5,566 nt of DNA from Bacteroidales bacterium (lineage in GTDB: Bacteria > Bacteroidota > Bacteroidia > Bacteroidales > UBA4181). The notes under the pieces were generated by a model, which did no database searches, had not been told where the DNA came from, and saw nothing but the letters and a program-made list of their open reading frames with translations. Of this stretch, positions 1-5,566 are shown one piece after another (position 1 is the first letter of the stretch; each line of letters opens with the position of its first letter). The stretch lies in the NCBI GenBank assembly GCA_028700615.1, contig JAQVSH010000138.1:1-5566 (forward strand), read 5' to 3'. A program made the translations under genes and the position numbers.

Positions 1-564
1 AGCATCTGTTGTATATGATTTTATCTCCTGAAGATCAACGGCCTGCAGAGCCCTGCTTAATGCCATTAACTCAAGCCTCATTAATATATTACCTTCCTCC
101 TGGTCAAGATGGGTATTTTGTGTCATAACCGGCATAATGCCCACAGACCGCTGTTTTGCATGCCAGCATTCATGCACCAGCAATCTGTTTCGCGCATTAT
201 TATCATCCGGCGAAAGGGCATTCCACATGGCCATGGTCCAGAGTTCTCCGTCCCATTCAAACGCCGTGTTGGCAATTCCCAAATCATCGGGCAACCTTCC
301 AATAAAAACACCTTCTTTTTCAATTAACGTATTGCTTTTATTCTGCCGGTTGGCAATAATAACGCGATCTGCAGGGCTCACCAGCATAACCGGTCCGTTA
401 AGTTTCACACCCCACAATTGTCCGTTATCTGCGCTGCAAATGGAGTCAAGTTGTCTGAAATATTCCTTTGCCTGCAGGAGCGGATTCAGGTCCTGTGCCT
501 TCACCGTCACGGTAAGGAAGGCCAACAATACAAAAAAACAGAATGAAATAATGTGTTTTTTCAT
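1..564 (-). CDS. Exported HExxH-motif protein, putative zinc metallopeptidase (partial, C-terminus missing)
   Basis: The reading frame is open for 188 codons from an ATG at 564 to the left edge, so the C-terminal part is missing. The N-terminus is a typical signal peptide: MKK, a hydrophobic stretch to about residue 20, then VKA before Q24 as a likely signal peptidase I site. The mature part should therefore lie in the periplasm or outside the cell. Residues 131-135 read HECWH, a match to the zinc-binding HExxH of gluzincin-type metallopeptidases. The segment LDQEEG (153-158) and E165 in LMRLEL follow and could supply a third zinc ligand. The block from LWG (50-52) through GVFIGRLP, GIANTAFEW, LWTMAMW and LLVHECWHAKQ to the RLE segment resembles, from memory, uncharacterised bacterial HExxH proteins of several hundred residues. 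No substrate can be named. The gene follows the outer-membrane protein gene in the same direction after 35 bases. The gene call is strong; peptidase activity is inferred from the motif alone. Confidence 0.85.
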   Translation of the reverse strand, partial: MKKHIISFCFFVLLAFLTVTVKAQDLNPLLQAKEYFRQLDSICSADNGQLWGVKLNGPVMLVSPADRVIIANRQNKSNTLIEKEGVFIGRLPDDLGIANTAFEWDGELWTMAMWNALSPDDNNARNRLLVHECWHAKQRSVGIMPVMTQNTHLDQEEGNILMRLELMALSRALQAVDLQEIKSYTTDA

Positions 565-571
565 AATGATG

Positions 572-579
572 CAAAGGTA
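572..579 (-). promoter_or_regulatory. Bacteroidota -7 element (TACCTTTG) before the HExxH gene
   Basis: Read on the minus strand, TACCTTTG matches the Bacteroidota -7 consensus TAnnTTTG exactly. Its last base is only 7 bases from the ATG at 564. In this phylum transcription usually starts a few bases after the element, so the leader would be absent or a few bases long. I see no TTG -33 element about 19-21 bases upstream, where the sequence is AT-rich and covers the stop codon of the preceding gene. The element implies that the HExxH gene can be transcribed independently of the outer-membrane protein gene. Confidence 0.6.
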
Positions 580-599
580 GGAAAATAATGATTTCATAT

Positions 600-2957
600 T
601 TAATTAATCCGGCCCCTGGCATCCCCGTCCGAGCTGCCTCTTTCCATGCGCAGACCCTTTTTACCGAATTCCAGATTGCAGCGGACAGAAACCATAACAT
701 AAAACCGGGGTGAAAACGTGATTGTCTCAGTATAACCGTTTTCAAGAAAAAACCGGGAACGAGGACGATTTGAATATGAAAATTCCGTTTTGAGGATCCA
801 TTTTCCGTCATTCAGACTTTTCTGGACACCTCCGGTAGCATAAAAAAGGCCTGTTCTCTCACTTCTTATATTTTTTCTAACAGGCATACTTATAACATTC
901 AGAGATAAGGTCCACTCTTTATCCAAATTAAAAATATTGTTGGTGTTTAAAAGAATCTCGGAAGTCACAACCCGTCCGTATGTTTCCGTAAATTTCTCAG
1001 AAAAAGACAAAATGGCCGCCACCGCCAGCCGCCACCACTTATACAATTGTTGGGTGGTGGAAGCATTGAGAGACACAGACCGGCTTGATGCAATATTCAC
1101 CGGCCGGCTGATGAGGCTGTCGCCGGTAATAGATAATTCCGATACAAAATCATATGTTTTCTGTGCCAGGGACGTAGTGAATGTCAGGTAATAATTTCGG
1201 GCTAACCGTGTATTAACTTGAAACGTATGTGTCAGATATGGTTTCAGATTGGGGTTCCCGGTGGAATACTCATTGGCATTTTCCCAATGAATGTAAGGAT
1301 CAAGAAGGTTTGGCGAAGGCCGGACCACTTTCCCTGCATACGAAACACGTACAGAATATCCTTTCTTTTGATTGATAATATACTGAGCATTAGTCGAATA
1401 CAATACATCCGTTCCTGAATAATTCGTATTACTCCCCGAATATTTATTCAATTGATCAAAACGAGCCTTTTCTACTCGTACTCCTGCCGTGTACCCTAAC
1501 TTGTCTCCTGCCGATCCCCGGTAGTTAAGGTATCCCGATAAAATATCTTCCCGGTATTCAATACAGGCACTGGCCGGAAGGTCGAAAATCCAGTTCTCTT
1601 CATTGGCTGTATAATGATCATCTGTGTTCGTATAATAGGTATTAATGAACTTCGCCCCTGTTTCTAAGGAATGGCGTTCTGAAAAATTGAGCGTCAAATC
1701 TGCATACATATTAAACGCTCTCCGGTCGGATCGCACTTCCCTGCTCCTGTGTTCCAACAATTTTTCCTCCGAAGTGAATAGTTTATTTTCATCGGTATTG
1801 CCCGTCTTTGTTGAGGCGATTTCCGCCACCAATAAAAAAAAGGAACCTGTTTTTTCATTTAATACGGCTTTATAATTTACATATCCGATTTTATTTGCAT
1901 AAGAATTATCTACGGACATATCTGTATAATAACTTTCCGTAACAGTCGTTTGCCAATAAACCGATGGGAATGAATTTGAGGTGCTTAGTACGCCTGCGAC
2001 GGAACTTTTGTTGTTAATTTTGTAATACAGGGATTGTTCAGCAGTTAAATAAATGCGCCAGGGACTAACATAAGTCACCTGCTGCTCTGTCTTAGTTCCT
2101 GAGCTGCCGTTCACAGTTGTGACAATACTTGTATTGTGTGTAAAACCGGTCCCGCCACTTACATAAGAAGAAAAACTCAGCCCTTTGTAGCGGTAACTTA
2201 ACGTAGCGTTCGCTTTTGGAATATATCTCTGTCTTCCCGTATTTATACTCGTCTGTGCATTAAATCGGCCTCCGCCTTCCGGAAGCTTTTTCAGCGTAAG
2301 TTTAATAATTGAGGTCAGCGAACTGCCCGAATAGCTGACCCCGGAAACAGGGATGACCTCAATGCTGGCGATCTCTCCGGCCGGTATGGATTCCAGATAA
2401 GCCTTCAATTCGTCCTGCGACAGCTTCAGTTCCCGGTCGTTTACGTAAACTTTGGCTGCCAGCCCGTTCACTTTCAGATCCGATACCCCGGGCAGGTAAT
2501 TTAAGACCTCTACACCGGTCAGGTTTTTTGCCAGCGAACTGTTAACCAAAGAAACTATATACCGGTCCGGGCGGAATTTGATGGGAGTGTCCTTGATGAC
2601 AATTTCCGTTAACATCTGCACATCATCTTCCAGTTGGACAGGGGGCAGGGAAAACGTCCTGTTTATCTGTACCGGCCCGTTCCATTCCTTGTAACCCGTA
2701 CACCGGATGTTCAGCCGATAGGAGCCCGGCAGTACTTTTATTAAAAACGATCCTTTGTCATTGGTAACTCCCCAGGCAGCCAACGCTGTGGTATCAATTC
2801 CTGCTCCTGATCCTTTCAGCACAACAGTTGCTCCGCTAACCGGAATGCCCGGTATATCGGTTACCGTACCGCTAAGTTCATACGTCCCGGTATTCTGAGA
2901 TCTCAGAACAAAAGGCCCGATACTCATAAAAATGCAGTAGAAAAGAATTCTTTTCAT
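600..2957 (-). CDS. Outer-membrane β-barrel protein, TonB-dependent-receptor-like, with N-terminal carboxypeptidase-regulatory-like domain
   Basis: This 785-residue protein starts at the ATG at 2957 with a signal peptide (hydrophobic to about residue 17, likely cleaved near S20/Q21). Residues about 27-110 form a carboxypeptidase D regulatory-like β-sandwich, with SGTVTD, PVSGATVVLKG and the turn TNDKGSF. Residues about 115-225 look like a plug: VEVLNYLPGV, then a VYVND strand, and IPAGEIASIEVI followed by the SGSS segment. From about 226 to 770 the sequence is β-barrel-like, with alternating aromatic strands such as YYLTFTTSLAQ and a closing strand near FYVMVSVRCNLEFG, followed by a polar tail. 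The length and order fit the Bacteroidota outer-membrane β-barrel family close to TonB-dependent receptors. I see no clear TonB box and no SusD-like partner next to it, so it need not be a glycan importer of the SusCD type. Substrate unknown. It lies between a membrane-tethered regulator gene upstream and an exported HExxH gene downstream, all in one direction. Confidence 0.92.
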   Translation of the reverse strand: MKRILFYCIFMSIGPFVLRSQNTGTYELSGTVTDIPGIPVSGATVVLKGSGAGIDTTALAAWGVTNDKGSFLIKVLPGSYRLNIRCTGYKEWNGPVQINRTFSLPPVQLEDDVQMLTEIVIKDTPIKFRPDRYIVSLVNSSLAKNLTGVEVLNYLPGVSDLKVNGLAAKVYVNDRELKLSQDELKAYLESIPAGEIASIEVIPVSGVSYSGSSLTSIIKLTLKKLPEGGGRFNAQTSINTGRQRYIPKANATLSYRYKGLSFSSYVSGGTGFTHNTSIVTTVNGSSGTKTEQQVTYVSPWRIYLTAEQSLYYKINNKSSVAGVLSTSNSFPSVYWQTTVTESYYTDMSVDNSYANKIGYVNYKAVLNEKTGSFFLLVAEIASTKTGNTDENKLFTSEEKLLEHRSREVRSDRRAFNMYADLTLNFSERHSLETGAKFINTYYTNTDDHYTANEENWIFDLPASACIEYREDILSGYLNYRGSAGDKLGYTAGVRVEKARFDQLNKYSGSNTNYSGTDVLYSTNAQYIINQKKGYSVRVSYAGKVVRPSPNLLDPYIHWENANEYSTGNPNLKPYLTHTFQVNTRLARNYYLTFTTSLAQKTYDFVSELSITGDSLISRPVNIASSRSVSLNASTTQQLYKWWRLAVAAILSFSEKFTETYGRVVTSEILLNTNNIFNLDKEWTLSLNVISMPVRKNIRSERTGLFYATGGVQKSLNDGKWILKTEFSYSNRPRSRFFLENGYTETITFSPRFYVMVSVRCNLEFGKKGLRMERGSSDGDARGRIN

Positions 2958-3041
2958 TACAGAACTAAATTAAAATAACCTCGCCCTATAAATTTAGAAT
3001 GAAAGAAGCCTGCGATGCGCCGGGAAATGATAAGTTGCGGG

Positions 3042-3070
3042 CAAAATAGCTATAAAAAACAAATAAACAA
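3042..3070 (-). promoter_or_regulatory. Candidate promoter of the outer-membrane protein gene (TTG, 19 bases, TATTTTG)
   Basis: In the 148-base gap between the regulator gene and the outer-membrane protein gene, the minus strand has TTG (3068-3070), 19 bases, then TATTTTG (3042-3048). The spacing suits a Bacteroidota -33/-7 pair. The -7 element is one base shorter than the TAnnTTTG consensus, so the match is imperfect. Transcription starting a few bases downstream would give a leader of roughly 80 bases before the ATG at 2957. That leader is long compared with the other genes here and leaves room for an operator or RNA-level control, but I found no stable hairpin in it. I also found no convincing intrinsic terminator for the upstream regulator gene in this gap, so read-through is possible. 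Confidence 0.45.
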
Positions 3071-3105
3071 CATTTTACAATAAAAAAGTTGCGCTATTGG
3101 AAATC

Positions 3106-4713
3106 CTAAACTAATGATCCGCCGTGGAGTTTTGTCCTGATTTTGCATTTACTGGAACGGATATTATTTACAGACGCATTAATAATACCGGCAATCAATT
3201 CATTTGAAAAACCACTTTTTGATAATACATAAATGATCTTTTCCCGGTCGCTCAGTCGGGGAGATACCTCCCCGATAGAAAAAATCTCGTTGAACTCAAG
3301 ACTTTTGGTTATTTCAGAAAAGGCCCTGTTATATTGACTGTTGACATTATCAATACGATCTTGTAAATTGTCGTATAATTCGGGAAATAAGACCCGGCTT
3401 TTATGAGAAATGTGATTGATTTCGGCAATAAATTCCGGGAGAATACCCATAGTGCTATTGAATGCAGACACAAAAAATTTCAATTGCCGGATGTTTCTTT
3501 GCCTTTCTTCCAGCAGCAGTTTATTTTCTTTTGTCAGCCGTTTCCAGTGATAAACCAAAATAAAGGAAATAATCACCAGGGCCAGCAACAGTACACACAA
3601 CAACAGATAGACTCTTTTAGTAAGTTTTTCTTCCAATAGTTTTTGATTGACCTCGGCTACATTGTATTTCTTTTCCAATTCCAACACCCTCTTATCATTC
3701 ATGTAAGCATGGTAATTCGAAAAAGCCTGTAACGCGGAGCAATAACATCCGGCAGCATTTCTGTAATCGCCCTTAATGGAATAAAGATTGGCAAGATTCG
3801 CATAATATTGCTGATTATCAATGTTTAGCGTATCAACAATGGCATTAAGACAGGCCTTTCCATACACAATGGCGCTGTCTATACAATTGACCTTTCTGTA
3901 GAACCGGGAAATAATAGACAATACGCCTGGGTAATCTTTTGGGGCAATCCATTTTAAGGAATCGTTCAGTGTCCCGTTGATTACATCCCTGAATGTATTG
4001 CCGGTTTGCGAAAAAACCACATAAATATTATTCGGCGACAACCATTGGTTTACCGGCACATTATCCAGTTCATTGATCTCTTTCAGAATTTTTTGAGCTT
4101 CTTCTTTTTCACCCAGCGTTATCTTAGAATAAAACAGGCTTACAAGCGATAAAACATAATTGTCGTAATTTCCGGCTTTACGGCTGGCTTCCAGGCCCTT
4201 TTGGTAATACTCGTCAGCCACTTCATAATTTTTATTTCTCTGATTGATATCGCCCAGATAACCATATAATAAAACAAAAAACGATGGATTTTCCATTTTA
4301 TTTGCTTTCATTACATGTTCAGCCTCTTTAAAATGGATAAAGGCCAACGTGTCTATCGGGTTAAGACTGTACAACACAATTCCTTTATATAACAAGGACC
4401 GCGCATAATTCGCAGGATCTTTACCTTGTTGATACCAGGCCACAGCCTGCGATATTACCCGGTCATCCCGGAACTCATAATAAGATTTATCCATAGCAAT
4501 CGTCAGTAGCAAATTATAATAGGCCTCCTCTGCTTCAGGAAAATCATGAATATCCATATTATTGAGGCTATCCAGAACCGCTTGAGGCTGCCAGGCTAAC
4601 AAGCTATCCAAGGCGACTAACTGTTTGTAAACTAATGATAACTTCTCTGCCGTATGGCAGGCTGTAAGCAGAAACAAAACCGGGAAGAAAATCCAAAAAT
4701 GTTTCATGCTCAT
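3106..4713 (-). CDS. Membrane-anchored TPR lipoprotein with C-terminal LuxR/GerE-type helix-turn-helix (putative transcriptional regulator)
   Basis: I chose the ATG at 4713 (535 residues). The frame extends to a TTG at 4752, but that would put extra residues before a good signal sequence and would overlap the candidate promoter. ATG 4707, two codons in, is equally possible. From 4713 the N-terminus is a lipoprotein signal ending in lipobox LTAC, with C19 as the lipidated residue. Residues about 50-335 are helical repeats of TPR type, clearest near 145-180 (GYLGDIN, then EVADEYYQKGLEA) and 301-335 (ANLYSIKGDYRNAAGCY). A short coiled coil (about 340-367) leads to one transmembrane helix (about 368-388). 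A second charged helix (389-414) and a linker follow. Residues 487-529 read as a LuxR-type helix-turn-helix: LSDREK, GFSNELIAGI, then SVNNIRSSKCKIRTKL. The inferred topology is TPRs in the periplasm and DNA-binding domain in the cytoplasm, making it a one-component signal-transducing regulator. The likely target is the outer-membrane protein gene downstream. I do not know a named homologue. Confidence 0.9.
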   Translation of the reverse strand: MSMKHFWIFFPVLFLLTACHTAEKLSLVYKQLVALDSLLAWQPQAVLDSLNNMDIHDFPEAEEAYYNLLLTIAMDKSYYEFRDDRVISQAVAWYQQGKDPANYARSLLYKGIVLYSLNPIDTLAFIHFKEAEHVMKANKMENPSFFVLLYGYLGDINQRNKNYEVADEYYQKGLEASRKAGNYDNYVLSLVSLFYSKITLGEKEEAQKILKEINELDNVPVNQWLSPNNIYVVFSQTGNTFRDVINGTLNDSLKWIAPKDYPGVLSIISRFYRKVNCIDSAIVYGKACLNAIVDTLNIDNQQYYANLANLYSIKGDYRNAAGCYCSALQAFSNYHAYMNDKRVLELEKKYNVAEVNQKLLEEKLTKRVYLLLCVLLLALVIISFILVYHWKRLTKENKLLLEERQRNIRQLKFFVSAFNSTMGILPEFIAEINHISHKSRVLFPELYDNLQDRIDNVNSQYNRAFSEITKSLEFNEIFSIGEVSPRLSDREKIIYVLSKSGFSNELIAGIINASVNNIRSSKCKIRTKLHGGSLV

Positions 4714-4721
4714 AAATTTAA

Positions 4722-4752
4722 CAATTTTATTTCTGAAAATAAAAAATACCAA
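4722..4752 (-). promoter_or_regulatory. Candidate promoter of the TPR/LuxR regulator gene (TTG, 20 bases, TAAAATTG)
   Basis: On the minus strand TTG (4750-4752) is followed after 20 bases by TAAAATTG (4722-4729), which matches 7 of the 8 positions of the Bacteroidota -7 consensus frame TAnnTTTG. The -7 element ends 8 bases before the ATG at 4713, so the leader would be only a few bases long. The same TTG is the alternative upstream start codon of the regulator frame; its use as a -33 element argues against translation starting there. Confidence 0.45.
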
Positions 4753-4781
4753 TAAGTAAGCTTCGCTGACCAGGATGTTCT

Positions 4782-4789
4782 TATATTTG
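4782..4789 (+). promoter_or_regulatory. Bacteroidota -7 element (TATATTTG) directly before the AraC-family gene
   Basis: TATATTTG is an exact match to TAnnTTTG and ends only four bases before the ATG at 4794. With the usual few-base distance to the start of transcription, the mRNA would begin at or next to the A of the start codon, meaning a leaderless message. No TTG stands at the usual -33 distance; CTT/TTC around 4761-4764 is the nearest weak candidate. This could indicate dependence on an activator. Confidence 0.6.
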
Positions 4790-4793
4790 CTCC

Positions 4794-5566
4794 ATGCATT
4801 TTCTTTTCTTTCAACCTTCCGGCTTCCTGAAAAAATATGTGAAGCAATACTGCCTTATGGAATCGGGGCCGGGGGAACAGGATGTGTGTGAAAGAGTGAT
4901 TCCTACGGAACACATTCAGCTGATGTTTCATTACAGGGATCCGTTTGTGGTGCAATCCGGAATCATGCCCGTCAGGCAGCCGTTTTCCATTATCAGCGGG
5001 CTAAGCCACTCCTACTCGGATGTTTCCACCCACGGTCTGACCGGCGTGATCTTTATTAACTTCAAACCTGCCGGGGCTTGCCACTTTTTTGAATTTCCAT
5101 TATCGGAGATAGAGAATCAAAGTGTTGATCTGAGGGCAGTCTATAACCGGGAAATTCACGAAGTGGAAGAGAAGCTTCAATGGGCGGGCTCTTACGGGGA
5201 AAGAATTGCGCTCATAGAGCAGTTCCTGGTACAGCGGTACAGAGAGATCCCTCTTCACGACGAGCTCCTGATCCAATCTGCCGTCATGCTCATAAAAAAT
5301 ACCCGGGAACCTTTGACTACGCCTGAACTGGCCGGGATGCTCTCCGTGACGCCAAAGAGCCTTGAACGAAAATTCGCCGCTTATATAGGAAAAACACCCA
5401 GACAATTTACCAGGATCGTCCGTTTTAACCAATGCATCAGGGATATTGGATCCGGTGACAAAGGCCGCTTTACCCAATACGCATACCGTAACGGTTATTA
5501 CGATCAGTCTCATTTTATTCACGAATTCAAAACGTATTCCGGCTATACACCCGGAGAATTTTTTTC
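4794..5566 (+). CDS. AraC-family transcriptional regulator (partial, C-terminus cut by window edge)
   Basis: The frame is open from the ATG at 4794 through the right edge: 257 complete codons, so little is probably missing. Residues about 5-115 form an N-terminal effector or dimerisation domain. It starts with PSGFLKKYVKQYC and contains IPTEHIQLMFHY, ISGLSHSY and GVIFINFKPAGACHFF, a pattern I associate with Bacteroidota AraC proteins of about 260-290 residues carrying a DUF6597-like domain. Residues about 155-257 are the two-helix-turn-helix AraC DNA-binding domain. The first unit is LTTPELAGMLSVTPKSLERKF with GKTPRQF. The second carries the family signature YAYRNGYYDQSHFIHEFK with SGYTPGEF. 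There is no signal peptide, so it is cytoplasmic. It is transcribed away from the TPR/LuxR regulator gene, sharing an 80-base control region. Its ligand and targets are unknown. The ATG is placed by the -7 element immediately upstream and by the family-like N-terminus. Confidence 0.93.
   Translation, partial: MHFLFFQPSGFLKKYVKQYCLMESGPGEQDVCERVIPTEHIQLMFHYRDPFVVQSGIMPVRQPFSIISGLSHSYSDVSTHGLTGVIFINFKPAGACHFFEFPLSEIENQSVDLRAVYNREIHEVEEKLQWAGSYGERIALIEQFLVQRYREIPLHDELLIQSAVMLIKNTREPLTTPELAGMLSVTPKSLERKFAAYIGKTPRQFTRIVRFNQCIRDIGSGDKGRFTQYAYRNGYYDQSHFIHEFKTYSGYTPGEFF

Noticed and set aside
137..580. Plus-strand open frame of 147 residues
   Set aside because: It lies opposite the HExxH gene, which has a signal peptide, motif and family-like blocks. 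The plus-strand translation has no recognisable domain and looks like a shadow.
446..811. Minus-strand open frame of 121 residues spanning the junction of the two downstream genes
   Set aside because: It is out of frame with both real genes and overlaps their ends. Its translation is a mixture of shadows with no domain.
3001..3025. Possible hairpin (GCG-CAT-CGC on the minus strand) in the leader of the outer-membrane protein gene
   Set aside because: The stem is only three base pairs with no extension and no following U-tract, so it supports neither a terminator nor a riboswitch.
3078..3101. CAATA/TATTG inverted repeat near the end of the regulator gene as a terminator
   Set aside because: The stem is five mostly A-T pairs around a 12-base loop, too weak to call an intrinsic terminator.
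4714..4752. Extension of the TPR/LuxR protein by 13 residues to a TTG start at 4752
   Set aside because: TTG is a rare start. The extension would bury the clean lipoprotein signal that begins at ATG 4713 or 4707, and it runs through a plausible -33/-7 promoter pair.
4710..4955. Minus-strand open frame of 81 residues across the divergent region
   Set aside because: It is antisense to the start of the AraC gene, crosses both candidate promoters and resembles no known protein.
5100..5522. Minus-strand open frame of 140 residues
   Set aside because: It is antisense to the AraC DNA-binding domain, which is unmistakable on the plus strand. The apparent hydrophobic N-terminus is the reverse of that coding sequence.

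Overview
The window looks like chromosomal DNA of a member of the Bacteroidota, probably an order such as Bacteroidales. Four things point there: an outer-membrane protein with a carboxypeptidase-regulatory-like domain in front of a plug and β-barrel, a TPR lipoprotein fused to a LuxR-type DNA-binding domain, no Shine-Dalgarno-like sequences before the starts, and copies of the Bacteroidota -7 promoter element (TAnnTTTG) just upstream of start codons. The genus cannot be read from the sequence.

Four genes fill almost the whole window. Three lie on the minus strand, transcribed from right to left. The first is a membrane-anchored TPR/LuxR-type regulator (3106-4713). A 148-base gap follows, then a 785-residue outer-membrane β-barrel protein (600-2957). 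After 35 bases comes an exported protein with a zinc-metallopeptidase HExxH motif (1-564), cut by the left edge. On the plus strand, diverging from the regulator across 80 bases, is an AraC-family regulator (4794 to the right edge, cut). No RNA gene, mobile element, CRISPR array or long repeat is visible.

My working model is inference. The TPR/LuxR protein would sense something in the periplasm and act through its cytoplasmic helix-turn-helix on neighbouring promoters, the best candidate being that of the outer-membrane protein gene. The metallopeptidase gene has its own -7 element and may be expressed separately. The AraC gene may be an unrelated neighbour or a second regulator sharing the divergent control region. 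The two edge genes are incomplete, and their far ends are unknown.
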